From NCBI GenBank assembly GCA_963666935.1, contig OY762936.1, forward strand, positions 930,001 to 994,000: 64,000 nt of DNA, in the 5' to 3' direction. The position numbers and the translations under genes were made by a program. Of the stretch, positions 24,147 to 33,301 are shown piece by piece; position 1 is the stretch's first letter, and the number at the start of each line of letters is the position of its first letter. The stretch is from G963666935 sp963666935 (lineage in GTDB: Bacteria > Bacillota > Clostridia > Christensenellales > CAG-138). The notes beneath the pieces were generated by a model. It worked only from the letters and a program-made list of their open reading frames with translations. It was not told the origin of the DNA and searched no databases.

Positions 24147-25406
24147 GTGAAAGTGCTGAGCTTTTTAAAAAATAATATTGACGAATCCGCGCGCGAGAGC
24201 TTTGAAGGGGATGTTGCCTTCAATAATATTTATAGGGGCAGGATTCTTGCGGCTATCGTGATTGGCATTGAATTCATATATCTGTCTATTACTGTTGCGG
24301 CTTATCTAATAAAATTCGATAATCGATTTGACTTTACCGCATATTTGGCCATGTATGGCGTCATGATCCTGTTGAACATGGCCTATCTTCTGTTCTTCAA
24401 AAACTACACGAAGGAAATCCCGAAAAACAAAAGAAATCAGATCAATATTGTAACAGTCGCATATATCACGTTCATCATGGTCTGGGGCAGCGTGATCTCT
24501 CTGATGGATCAAAAACTTTACGGTCATCTAATCACCTTCATGATCAATATGATCGTCTGTTCGGTCATTTATTTGCTGGACAATAAAAAAATACTCATTC
24601 CTTATTTTACATCCGTCCTTGTTCTAGCCATCGGGCTGCCCTATGTGCAGCATTCCAGAGATATCTTGATCGGACATTATGCGAATCTGTTTGTCTTTGT
24701 TATCGTCACCTGGGTAGGATCCAGAATCATCTACAATAATTATTGTGAGAACTACTACAGTAGAATACTTCTAAACAAAATGAACCTCCTGCTCGAGCAG
24801 AATATTGCGGAAAATCGAAAGATCAATGTCAGACTTGCGATTGCAAATAGCCAGCTCAAGGAATGCGCGCTGATGGATGATCTGACTGGCATTCCAAACC
24901 GAAGGAGTTTCCGGGAGTTTATCGATCGTGCATTTCAGAATTATATTGTGGAGGATTCCACGTTATCCATAATCATGATTGATATCGATTTCTTCAAGCA
25001 ATTCAACGATTCTTACGGCCACGAAGAGGGGGACAAGGCATTAATTGCGGTGGCAAATCAAATCAATTCCATCATAGAGGACCCCAGCGAGTTTGCTGTT
25101 CGTTGGGGCGGAGAGGAATTCATATACGCCGCGTTCAACAAAAGCGAAGAAGATATTAAAAAAATAGCCAGCGATATCAGGACGAAAATATCGGAGCTTA
25201 AAATTCCGCATACCGAATCTTCGGTTCATCCATACATTACCGTCAGCTTAGGTACCAGCACAATCCCCATCGCTGAGAAGAAAGATGTCAACCGGGCGAT
25301 CAAACTTGCCGATCAAGCGCTGTATTTTGCGAAAAGCTATGGGCGGGACTGCATCCAGTCTATCAATGACGATTTAGTGGAATCATCTGATCCAGTCTTG
25401 GATTAG
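24147..25406 (+). CDS. Membrane diguanylate cyclase (GGDEF)
   Basis: The 419-residue protein has six predicted membrane helices in residues about 28-205, a short coiled segment, and a C-terminal GGDEF domain with the active motif GGEEF at 321-325. It should make c-di-GMP from GTP. The inhibitory RxxD site is not present at the expected position (DPSE there), so product feedback may be absent, unlike the enzyme at 15211. The start is a GTG with AGAGG five bases before it. It sits alone between queH and the second ger operon, convergent with that operon. Confidence 0.9.
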   Translation: MKVLSFLKNNIDESARESFEGDVAFNNIYRGRILAAIVIGIEFIYLSITVAAYLIKFDNRFDFTAYLAMYGVMILLNMAYLLFFKNYTKEIPKNKRNQINIVTVAYITFIMVWGSVISLMDQKLYGHLITFMINMIVCSVIYLLDNKKILIPYFTSVLVLAIGLPYVQHSRDILIGHYANLFVFVIVTWVGSRIIYNNYCENYYSRILLNKMNLLLEQNIAENRKINVRLAIANSQLKECALMDDLTGIPNRRSFREFIDRAFQNYIVEDSTLSIIMIDIDFFKQFNDSYGHEEGDKALIAVANQINSIIEDPSEFAVRWGGEEFIYAAFNKSEEDIKKIASDIRTKISELKIPHTESSVHPYITVSLGTSTIPIAEKKDVNRAIKLADQALYFAKSYGRDCIQSINDDLVESSDPVLD

Positions 25407-25584
25407 GAGTACTCTTTTTCGTAAAATTTTGGGGCAATCGTATGCCTTATCTTTGATTTTCCCTTTGATAACATAATTTTTCTTATAGCAACTTTATTTA
25501 TATCATAGAGAGATTTTTGCTGCCTCGTTTCATTTCCATGCATGTAAAACGCCTAAAAAGAGACATACGCATCGTAACATTGTG

Positions 25585-27066
25585 CTATTTGCTTTTTAAC
25601 CGACGATTAAGCTTGTGCTTCGTTGGCGATTGCGGTGTCTTTGTATTATCTTTTGTGCGCAAATAATGCGGCCTTTTGGGGTCTGTCGGCAAACTGGTCA
25701 TCAGGGTTTTCTTAAAGTCGTAGGAATTAAACGGCGCCCAAGGCGCCATATATGGCACACCAAAGCTGTTTAGCGAAACGAGTTCAATCAGAATCATAGA
25801 GAGGAACCATGCGAATCCGAAAAATCCAAATAGCCCTGTAATTAATATTAGCCCGAACTTAAGTATCCTGAAGGGACTGACCAAAGAGTAATCGGGAATG
25901 ACAAAAGACGCGAGCAGAGAAGCCGCAACAATAATGAGCAGCAGCGGGCTGAACATTTGGGCTGATATTGCAGCTTGCCCGATGATGATCGCACCCACAA
26001 TAGCGACGGCAGAACCGATTTGTTTTGGAACCCTTAGCAGAGCCTCTCTAATCAGCTCAGCAATCAACTCGAGTATTAAAACCGCTACGAGCGCTGGGAA
26101 AGGCACATTTGCACGCATTTCAGCAAGCGAAATCGCATATTTGCTTGATAGAATATCTGTATGGAATGAAACCACCGCCACAAATATGCTCGATGTGGTT
26201 AAGGATATCCCAAACGCCATATAGCGCAGGATCCTTGAAAAAAGCCCGAAAAACTTATTGTCATATCTGTCGTCGCAGGAATAAAAGAATTCGCTGAATG
26301 TTTTAGGCGCCATCAAAACGATCCCGCTTCCATCGACCACCACCAGCACTTTTCCGTCAAGGAGCGAGTGGAACGCCATGTCCGACCGCTCAATCAAACC
26401 CATGAGCGGAAACAATTGAAATTTGTTATTCAATAAGAAGGCTTGAAGCTCCCCAGATTCGCCAATGCCGTCAATATCAATGCCCTCGATTCTTTTTTGA
26501 ATCTCACTTACCACGGTATCGTTGGCAATGTCTTCGATATAGATCACAGCGACACGCGTTTTTGTTCTGACGCCAACCACAAAATTTTTGATCTTCAAGT
26601 TCTTATCCTTCATCCGGTATCGGATCAGTGAAAGGTTTGTATCCAGGTTTTCATTAAAGCAGTCTTGCGGCCCACGGATGGTATACGTCAGCCGTGGCTC
26701 CGGGATAGGCCTCTGTTCAACTTTTTTTATGTTGGCAACGATATATCGCCTGTCGTTTGAAAATAGTATGACGACATTTCCCAAAAGAATGAACGTTTCA
26801 ATTTTCCTTACGTCTGTCTCGATTGTGCAATCTTCCACATAGATAACGCCGTCTTTAATCAATTGTGCCTTTGCGGGCCTAAGGGAAGCAGCATAAAACT
26901 GCACCAGGGGCTTGATGATATTTTCGGTCAGCGCCGCCTTGTCCGTTAACACCGCGATATAAAACAGCTTAACGCTTCCCCAAGAATATGCAAGCGATCT
27001 AACTGAAAAATCCTGGTCATTTGATTCCAGTGAAGCTATAATTTTATCAAAATCATTACCTCTCAA
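25585..27066 (-). CDS. gerAA: Spore germination protein, GerAA family (second operon)
   Basis: The 493-residue A subunit has the same two-part layout as the one at 21702: soluble N-terminal domain, then membrane helices. It has the family string EMRANVPFPALVAVLILELIAEL and a basic C-terminal tail. The start is a TTG (27066) with GTGAGGA six bases upstream; no ATG lies near. It is the last gene of a B-C-A operon, an order that differs from the first ger operon. It is AT-richer than that operon, so the two probably have different histories. Confidence 0.93.
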   Translation of the reverse strand: MRGNDFDKIIASLESNDQDFSVRSLAYSWGSVKLFYIAVLTDKAALTENIIKPLVQFYAASLRPAKAQLIKDGVIYVEDCTIETDVRKIETFILLGNVVILFSNDRRYIVANIKKVEQRPIPEPRLTYTIRGPQDCFNENLDTNLSLIRYRMKDKNLKIKNFVVGVRTKTRVAVIYIEDIANDTVVSEIQKRIEGIDIDGIGESGELQAFLLNNKFQLFPLMGLIERSDMAFHSLLDGKVLVVVDGSGIVLMAPKTFSEFFYSCDDRYDNKFFGLFSRILRYMAFGISLTTSSIFVAVVSFHTDILSSKYAISLAEMRANVPFPALVAVLILELIAELIREALLRVPKQIGSAVAIVGAIIIGQAAISAQMFSPLLLIIVAASLLASFVIPDYSLVSPFRILKFGLILITGLFGFFGFAWFLSMILIELVSLNSFGVPYMAPWAPFNSYDFKKTLMTSLPTDPKRPHYLRTKDNTKTPQSPTKHKLNRRLKSK

Positions 27067-27081
27067 GGGATATCCTCACTT

Positions 27082-28224
27082 TCATTTCAGCGGGTAAGAA
27101 CCATAATCCATCATCCATGATGCGCTCATATCCACATTTACTTCAAAATTTATATTGGCGTTAACGAATTCTTTCTGCCAATCCATCCCTTCAAATGCAA
27201 CCGGATAATTGATCCGGAACTCATCGTCAAATTGAAGGTAATCACATTGAAATTCATTTTGCGCCTGCGAAACCGTGGCTCCAAGCTCTTGCATGAGCAT
27301 ATCTTCAAGCGCTTTACCGATCTGGTCATATTCCGCATCTCCGTAACCATATGGGATTTTTTTATTTCCTGAAATCAACTCTGCTTTAAATTCCATGCTT
27401 TCATGAAAGGTGATTGCTTCGCCCTCATAGGATGTCTTTATCCGGCGTTTCGTTAAACTGACGTCAATACTTAAAATATTTTCATTGTACGGCATGGTAT
27501 AAGAAAGCTTGGGCTGATCTGCCTTTAAAAATACCAAGCCTTTTGCCGGTACGGGTATGAAGCCATCCACTTTCGTGCCATTGACCACCGAATATCCGGT
27601 CAGCGCCAGATCCACATTATGTAATCCAACACAGGGAATCAGGATCCCTGTATACTGACTCGAAAGATCATCAATCAATCGAGCATTCGTTCGTGAGAAA
27701 GACTTTCCCGTATCATCAAGCGCATTGATTAAATCATCGATGGTAAGCCCCACAGAATTATCATTTGTATGAAGGGCTTTCAATAATTCTTCTGGGGCAT
27801 CCTGTATGACAACCGTTCTCCCCTTCTTCCGGTAAAATTCATTCGCTCTAAAATAATATAAAAAATCTAATAGGTATGATTTGGCAAAGTTTTCCGACAA
27901 TATGACTGCGCTAATACTGCTGAGGAATTTTGGTTTGTGCAATTGATTGTCAAGGTCATCCCTTACTTCGTTCAGCGTTTTGCCGTGGCCTTTAATGTAA
28001 ATATATTTTTCCCCGGAACTGCCTGCTGAAGTGTCGCTTTTATTGCTGCCTTCGATATTCGCCAATTCAATATAGCCCCAGATTTCTCCGTCCTTAAAAT
28101 CAAAAGCGATAGCCGTTGCGATCTGCTTTTGATCGATATCCTTCGCATCCCAGCAGCCGGATACAAATACAGCCAGAAGGAGCAAGGAGAAATTTAATAT
28201 AAGAATTTTATGAAATTTCGCCAT
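27082..28224 (-). CDS. gerAC: Ger(x)C family spore germination lipoprotein (second operon)
   Basis: This is the C subunit of the second germinant receptor, 380 residues. It has a lipoprotein signal peptide ending VFVSGCWDAKDIDQ, with acylated Cys24, and the Ger(x)C signature CWDAKDIDQKQIATAIAFD. Its ATG shares one base with the stop of the upstream gerAB (TAATG), so translation is coupled, and the gerAA start follows about 15 bases after its stop. Confidence 0.93.
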   Translation of the reverse strand: MAKFHKILILNFSLLLLAVFVSGCWDAKDIDQKQIATAIAFDFKDGEIWGYIELANIEGSNKSDTSAGSSGEKYIYIKGHGKTLNEVRDDLDNQLHKPKFLSSISAVILSENFAKSYLLDFLYYFRANEFYRKKGRTVVIQDAPEELLKALHTNDNSVGLTIDDLINALDDTGKSFSRTNARLIDDLSSQYTGILIPCVGLHNVDLALTGYSVVNGTKVDGFIPVPAKGLVFLKADQPKLSYTMPYNENILSIDVSLTKRRIKTSYEGEAITFHESMEFKAELISGNKKIPYGYGDAEYDQIGKALEDMLMQELGATVSQAQNEFQCDYLQFDDEFRINYPVAFEGMDWQKEFVNANINFEVNVDMSASWMMDYGSYPLK

Positions 28225-29348
28225 TAACCTGACTCCTTCCTTGTGTTTTCAGGCCCCTCGTTTTTTCGCTTCCCGGCAGTCCGTGCCTTCACCTTTGCGA
28301 TCATGAACAATGTTGGTGGGATCAGTATGCCCGATATTAGAACCGGAATGGTTGCGATACGGCCAAATACCTCATCAAAATTGTTTATGCTCAGGCCAAA
28401 CAAGGTTAAGGCAATGAAAATGAGACCAATCGTGATGACAACATAAATGCGTTTTACTTTTGAGAACAGTCTGCAGGAATACTCAACAACGGTAGTATAT
28501 AGAATAGTCATGCCGGCAAATAAACTCGTCAGGCCAAAAGTGAGATAAAAGATATCTGTCCTATCTATGACAGGAGCTTCTACGACTTTGATTGCTTCGA
28601 TGAAGGCGTCATTGAGCGAACTGGAATTATTGATGCCCAAAATCATATATGTGCTTTCCACCAGCAGAACATAAAACAACCCGATAAATAGAAGTGTAAA
28701 AAAAGCGATTTTTGGCGCTTTCTTGTTCTGAGCCGTAAATGGTATAACGAGGAGAACCTCAATGCCGCCGTATGGCGTAACCAGATCCTTGCATGTCTTC
28801 GCAAATTCTTTTACATCGGAAGGGTTAAAAAATGGCAGCACGTTGTCTTTCATTCCTTGCAGCATCATAAGACCGCATAATCCGACTGTAATCAATGCGA
28901 ACAGGATTCCTGTTATTTCGAACATTCTTGCAATATTTGTGATTCCCTTATACGCAGCAAATCCAAAAAGTACGATAGCAATGATCAGGGTTGCAAACTC
29001 TGGTGTCGAAGGCAAAAAATTGGATTTTAGTAAACCAACCAGTTTCAGCTTTAAATACACAGCAATCATAGCAAAGTATAATAAGTAATAAACGATGATT
29101 ACGCGGGTAAAAAACTTACCAACAATCTGCTCACCGTAATCAAAGAAGACTTTGCCTGTATACATGTTATTTAGTTTTGTTAAAAAAATGGCGGCAACGC
29201 CGAAAATTAAGGATGTTAAAATAATCGGAATCCAGCTTGTTCTGCCTGCATCTTGCGCCATAATTTGCGGTAGGTCAATGGACGAATATGTAGTGAGGTT
29301 CAAGAAAATAATAAAGACCATTTGTCTGTTTGTTATACTATTGGTCAT
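28224..29348 (-). CDS. gerAB: Spore germination protein, GerAB family permease subunit (second operon)
   Basis: The 374-residue polytopic protein has about ten helices and begins TNSITNRQMVFIIFLNLTTYSSID. It ends in a charged tail (KVKARTAGKRKNEGPENTRKESG). It is the first gene of the B-C-A operon. The start at 29348 is chosen over 29354 because GAGG lies seven bases before it. A possible forespore promoter (GGATA, 16 bases, GAATAATA) lies about 27-55 bases upstream. Confidence 0.92.
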   Translation of the reverse strand: MTNSITNRQMVFIIFLNLTTYSSIDLPQIMAQDAGRTSWIPIILTSLIFGVAAIFLTKLNNMYTGKVFFDYGEQIVGKFFTRVIIVYYLLYFAMIAVYLKLKLVGLLKSNFLPSTPEFATLIIAIVLFGFAAYKGITNIARMFEITGILFALITVGLCGLMMLQGMKDNVLPFFNPSDVKEFAKTCKDLVTPYGGIEVLLVIPFTAQNKKAPKIAFFTLLFIGLFYVLLVESTYMILGINNSSSLNDAFIEAIKVVEAPVIDRTDIFYLTFGLTSLFAGMTILYTTVVEYSCRLFSKVKRIYVVITIGLIFIALTLFGLSINNFDEVFGRIATIPVLISGILIPPTLFMIAKVKARTAGKRKNEGPENTRKESG

Positions 29349-29374
29349 GCACATACCTCAAAATGGTTTTATTC

Positions 29375-29403
29375 TATTATTCCCTTCCCTTTCACAAATA
29401 TCC
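29375..29403 (-). promoter_or_regulatory. Possible sigma-F/G-type promoter of the second ger operon
   Basis: On the minus strand GGATA (29403-29399) is followed after 16 bases by GAATAATA (29382-29375). This resembles the forespore consensus GNATA ... CATNNTA. Ger operons are forespore-expressed in studied species, which fits, but the match is approximate. Confidence 0.35.
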
Positions 29404-29785
29404 GGTGAAGCTGCAAACCGCTTTCCCACTATAAAAAGGACCAAGGATATTTCGGCGTTTTTAGCAGATTCCTCCGTGAGGCACATCGTTTATGATGGAC
29501 TTGTTGATTGGTATCCCATGCCCTTTTATATTTTTACTTTGCGATTTATGTGTCTCTTCCTATGGCAAAGAAGAAGAGGCAAGGTATTTGCTTCGTCCCC
29601 TAGCCAGGCCCATTGCGGTAAGAGTGAGGCAGATTGGGAGCGCTATTTTTAAAGGTAAACCATAACAAAAAACACCACCAAACGTACCCGGTGATGTTTT
29701 GTATTGCCCGCTTGAAGGCTGTTCGCAAAAGCTGTTTTTTCAAATCCCTGTGCAAAATCCCATTTTGGGGGCGGCATTTATTCTT
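29404..29785. other. Intergenic region without genes, with one hairpin
   Basis: About 380 bases lie between the ger operon and the purF stop. No supported gene is seen. A hairpin at about 29671-29703 (AACACCACC with GGTGATGTT, one mismatch, T-rich on one side and A-rich on the other) could terminate transcription in either direction and probably closes purC-purF. Confidence 0.5.
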
Positions 29786-31201
29786 TTAGCATTCAAATTG
29801 TTCTTTTCGGATGTCCTGGGGCACGGCCGTGGGATACTCGCCGGTAAAGCAGGCGGTGCAGTAGCTGTGACCCGTATTCTCTGAGGGCAGTAGGGGAAGG
29901 TATTTCCTGTTGAGATAACCCAAACTGTTCACGCCGATGATTCTGGCAATCTCTTTCACGGGATGGTGGTAGGCGATCAGGTTGTCCCGGGAATCGATGT
30001 CGACGCCGTAATAGCAGGGGTTTATGAAGGGCGGCGCGGTAATGCGCATATGCACCTCCGTAGCGCCGGCCTCCCGGAGGAGCCATACGATCCGCTCGCT
30101 GGTGGTACCCCGTACGATGGAATCATCCACCAGCACCACCCGCTTGCCCCTTACCACCTCGGCAATGGGGTTGAGCTTGATCTTGACCTTGTCCTCCCGT
30201 GATTTTTTCCCAGGGGAGATAAACGTCCTGCCGATATACTTGTTTTTAATGAAGCCCACGCCATAGGGAATGCCGGAGCGTTTGGAATAGCCGATGGCCG
30301 CATCGATGCCGCTGTCCGGCACGCCGATGACGATATCCGCGTCCACGGGATGCTCTTCCGCAAGGAAAGCGCCGGCCCGAAGCCGAGCCCGATGGACGGA
30401 AAATCCGTCGATGACGGAATCTGGCCGGGCGAAGTAGATGTACTCAAAGATGCACATGCATTCCGGCGCCTTATTGCAGTGATCTGTGATGCTCGTTACA
30501 CCTTCGGGCCCAAACACCAGAATCTCTCCGGGCCGGACGTCTCGAATGAACTCTGCGCCCACGGCTGTGAGGGCGCAGCTTTCAGATACGACAACGTAAC
30601 AGCCGTCCGGTGTTTTGCCGTAGCAAAGGGGTCGAAACCCGTGCTCATCCCGGGCAGCAACAAGCATGTTCCGATCCATAAGAACGAGGGAATATGCGCC
30701 CTGCAGCTTGTCCGTGGCGCGGTTAATGGCTTCTGGCAGGGAGGCGCCCTTTGCCTGTTCCATGGTAATTACATAGGCGATGATTTCGGTATCGCTGGTG
30801 GTGTGAAAAATAGAGCCGTCGGCCTCCAGTGCTTCCCGAAGCTCCAGAGCGTTCGTGAGGTTCCCGTTATGGGCCGTGGCCATGCTGCCCTTCATGCGGT
30901 TGATGGTGATGGGCTGTGCGTTGATGCGCCCGGAACCGCCTGTGGTGCCGTAGCGCACGTGCCCCACTGCGATGTCGCCCTGACCCAAGCTGTCCAGCAC
31001 CTCTTTGGTGAACACCTCATTCACCAGCCCTTCGTCCTTATGGGAGGAAAAAGCCCCGTGATTGTTCACACAAATCCCGCAGCTTTCCTGACCTCGGTGC
31101 TGCAGGGCAAACAGCCCGTAATAAGCGGCCGTGGCCACATCCGTAGTACAGGGCGCGTAAATGCCAAATACGCCGCATTCCTCATGAAGCTCGTTTGTCA
31201 T
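29786..31201 (-). CDS. purF: Amidophosphoribosyltransferase
   Basis: This enzyme catalyses the first committed step of purine synthesis, PRPP plus glutamine to phosphoribosylamine. The 471-residue protein starts MTNELHEECGVFGIYAP, so a short propeptide of eight residues would expose catalytic Cys9, as in the Bacillus-type enzyme. The glutaminase motif GQESCGICV and the PRPP site VVLVDDSIVRGTTS are present, with the cysteines expected for the 4Fe-4S class in the C-terminal half. AGGGG lies just before the ATG. It is the second gene after purC with a three-base gap. Confidence 0.96.
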   Translation of the reverse strand: MTNELHEECGVFGIYAPCTTDVATAAYYGLFALQHRGQESCGICVNNHGAFSSHKDEGLVNEVFTKEVLDSLGQGDIAVGHVRYGTTGGSGRINAQPITINRMKGSMATAHNGNLTNALELREALEADGSIFHTTSDTEIIAYVITMEQAKGASLPEAINRATDKLQGAYSLVLMDRNMLVAARDEHGFRPLCYGKTPDGCYVVVSESCALTAVGAEFIRDVRPGEILVFGPEGVTSITDHCNKAPECMCIFEYIYFARPDSVIDGFSVHRARLRAGAFLAEEHPVDADIVIGVPDSGIDAAIGYSKRSGIPYGVGFIKNKYIGRTFISPGKKSREDKVKIKLNPIAEVVRGKRVVLVDDSIVRGTTSERIVWLLREAGATEVHMRITAPPFINPCYYGVDIDSRDNLIAYHHPVKEIARIIGVNSLGYLNRKYLPLLPSENTGHSYCTACFTGEYPTAVPQDIRKEQFEC

Positions 31202-31204
31202 GCA

Positions 31205-31915
31205 TCATTCCCCTAAGAGTCTCTTCAAAATCTCATGATAGGCGTCTTCCACGTGACCAAGGTCTCTGCGGAAACGGTCCTTATCCAGCTTTTCATGGGT
31301 CTTGGAATCCCAGAAGCGGCAGGTATCCGGGGAAATTTCGTCCGCCAGAATGAGGGTGCCGTCAGGCGTCTTCCCAAACTCCAGCTTGAAGTCTACCAGA
31401 TCGATACCCACGTCTTTCAGGTAGTTGCGAAGAAAGTCGTTGATTCGGAAGGAATAATCCGCGATCAGCGCCAGATCTTCCTTGGTGGCCAGTCCCATGG
31501 CGAAGATGTGATAATCGTTTATCATGGGATCGCCCAGAGCGTCGTCTTTGTAGCAGTATTCCAGCACCGTGCTCTTGAGCACCGTGCCCTCTTCCAATCC
31601 AAGGCGTTTGGCCAGAGAACCGGCGGCAATATTTCTGACAATGACCTCCAAAGGAACGATCTTGACTTTCTTTACAAGAGTCTCACGGTCGGAAAGCTCT
31701 TCCACCAAATGGGTGGGGATTCCGGTTTTCTCAAGCTGCTTCATCAGGTAATTGCTGACTCTGTTGTTGATGGCGCCCTTGCCTAAAATCGTGCCTTTTT
31801 TTTGGCCGTTAAAGGCGGTGGCATCGTCCTTGTAGGATACGATGTAGAGGTTCTCATCCTCCGTTGCATACACTTTTTTCGCTTTGCCTTCATAAAGCTG
31901 AACGGTTTTTTTCAT
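31205..31915 (-). CDS. purC: Phosphoribosylaminoimidazole-succinocarboxamide synthase
   Basis: SAICAR synthase of the purine pathway, 236 residues, begins KKTVQLYEGKAKKVY with the family's N-terminal loop. Further motifs are VRNIAAGSLAKRLG and LADEISPDTCRFWD. The start at 31915 is chosen over an in-frame ATG at 31936 because GAGGG lies eight bases upstream. It is the promoter-proximal gene of the pair purC-purF. A sigma-A promoter is visible about 45 bases upstream, and no purine riboswitch is recognisable in the short leader. Confidence 0.96.
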   Translation of the reverse strand: MKKTVQLYEGKAKKVYATEDENLYIVSYKDDATAFNGQKKGTILGKGAINNRVSNYLMKQLEKTGIPTHLVEELSDRETLVKKVKIVPLEVIVRNIAAGSLAKRLGLEEGTVLKSTVLEYCYKDDALGDPMINDYHIFAMGLATKEDLALIADYSFRINDFLRNYLKDVGIDLVDFKLEFGKTPDGTLILADEISPDTCRFWDSKTHEKLDKDRFRRDLGHVEDAYHEILKRLLGE

Positions 31916-31958
31916 TGCAGTATCCCTCACGTTCATTTCATTGGATTTTTAACAATTC

Positions 31959-31988
31959 ATTATAACAGAGTTTCCCCCTACATTTCAA
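31959..31988 (-). promoter_or_regulatory. Promoter of purC-purF
   Basis: On the minus strand TTGAAA (31988-31983), an 18-base spacer and a perfect TATAAT (31964-31959). A G-run (GGGGG) lies in the spacer. No PurR box is claimed. Confidence 0.65.
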
Positions 31989-32127
31989 ATTCATTCTTTT
32001 TATGCGCCTAAAATTGACGATAACTAATAAAAATGCTATAAATGAAAGAGAAAATTGACTATTTTCAGCGTGGGAATGCGTCTAAATACGATTGCCTAGG
32101 ATTATGGCTGCCCGGCGTGAGGCTGTG

Positions 32128-32646
32128 TCAGGACTTTAAAAGTTTTCTGCGCTGCGAATAGTCCGGCAGGACTGAGGCGACGCAGGCGTAAAAGGCCTTG
32201 CCGTGATTTTTGTGGCGGATGTGGGCCAGTTCGTGTACCACTACATAATCGATGGCGTCGTCCGGATACCGCATCAGAAACAGAGAAAAACAAAGGCGGT
32301 TTTTTGCGCTGCAGCTGCCGAACCGCTTTTTTGCCCCAGTGATGGCAACGCCCGCGGGAGAAAGCCCCATAATGGTTGCGTAGTATTCCACCCGCGGGGG
32401 GATATGCGCTTTTGCCCTTTTTCGGAGATCTTCCTGCTCCGCGTCAGAAAGTGTGGGGCGAACCTGCAGCCGGGCCTGCGCCTGCGAAAGGTGCTTTTCC
32501 ACCCATGCCTCATGGGTGAGAACAAAGCGCTGGATCTCCGCAGGAGAGGCCTTTAAGGGGGCGCGCACCAGTACCTGCGCTTCCGACGTGATCTCCAGCG
32601 CCAGGGTTTTCCGGCCGGAGCGCCGAATGGAGTAGGAAACAGACAT
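32128..32646 (-). CDS. YgjP-type (M48/DUF45) metallopeptidase
   Basis: The 172-residue cytoplasmic protein has the zinc motif HELAHIRHKNHGKAF (HExxH plus a third His) near the C-terminus. Its N-terminal half is typical of YgjP-like proteins (SYSIRRSGRKTLALEI, LVRAPLKASPAEIQRFV). The family is widespread and linked to DNA-repair and restriction neighbourhoods, but its substrate is unclear. The start at 32646 has GGAGGG four bases upstream and is preferred to 32670. It is divergent from the thioesterase gene. Confidence 0.88.
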   Translation of the reverse strand: MSVSYSIRRSGRKTLALEITSEAQVLVRAPLKASPAEIQRFVLTHEAWVEKHLSQAQARLQVRPTLSDAEQEDLRKRAKAHIPPRVEYYATIMGLSPAGVAITGAKKRFGSCSAKNRLCFSLFLMRYPDDAIDYVVVHELAHIRHKNHGKAFYACVASVLPDYSQRRKLLKS

Positions 32647-32726
32647 AATTCCCTCCAGAGTATAGATCAACCCAATTATAACATGGTATAATAGCGCAAA
32701 ACAAATCTTTGGCAGGAGCAGTGCAT

Positions 32727-33119
32727 ATGAAAGAAAGTTTAGTCGTCGGAATCAAGGGAAATCGGAGTGTTGTGGTGGACGAAACCAATACGGCCAGTTC
32801 GTTTTTAAGCGGCAATCTGGATGTGTTCGCCACGCCCGCCATGATCGCTCTTATGGAGAATACGGCGCTTCAAAGCGTAAAAGGTTATCTGGAAGAAGGG
32901 CAGGGGACGGTAGGGACGCTGGTAAACGTGACCCACATAGCTGCCACGCCCATGGGAGCCACGGTGTGCTGCGAGAGCGAGCTTGTGGAAATCGACCGGA
33001 AGCGACTGGTCTTCAAGGTCAGCGCCTATGACGATGGCGGTATGATCGGCAGCGGCATGCATGAGCGGTTCATTATTGACGTGGAAAAGTTCATGGAAAA
33101 GGTTCGGGACAAGTTTTAA
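32727..33119 (+). CDS. Hot-dog fold thioesterase, FlK-like
   Basis: The 130-residue single-domain protein matches the fluoroacetyl-CoA thioesterase-like family. The segment FATPAMIALMENTA holds the catalytic Glu, VGTLVNVTHIAATPMG holds the His and Thr, and the domain ends in the typical strand HERFIIDVEKF. Members hydrolyse small acyl-CoAs or act as housekeeping thioesterases; fluoroacetate specificity is not implied. AGGAG lies eight bases before the ATG. TATAAT at 32687 is a candidate -10. Confidence 0.87.
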   Translation: MKESLVVGIKGNRSVVVDETNTASSFLSGNLDVFATPAMIALMENTALQSVKGYLEEGQGTVGTLVNVTHIAATPMGATVCCESELVEIDRKRLVFKVSAYDDGGMIGSGMHERFIIDVEKFMEKVRDKF

Positions 33120-33301
33120 CTGTACTTGCTACAGCACCATACTGTGGCGCCATAGTTGGTGGCAAGGATTTTGAGTGCTTTTAGGATTGCTTGCCGCAGC
33201 GGATATGCTCAGACGCTGTTTCTGCGATGAGTAGATGCTAGAGAATAGACAATTGCATGCTGTGGCATGGCTGCTGCGGCGCCTTAGGGGAAGGAGGGCA
33301 C

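Noticed and set aside
31916..32000. Purine riboswitch before purC
   Set aside because: The leader between the promoter and the purC start is only about 40 bases, too short for the aptamer plus expression platform.
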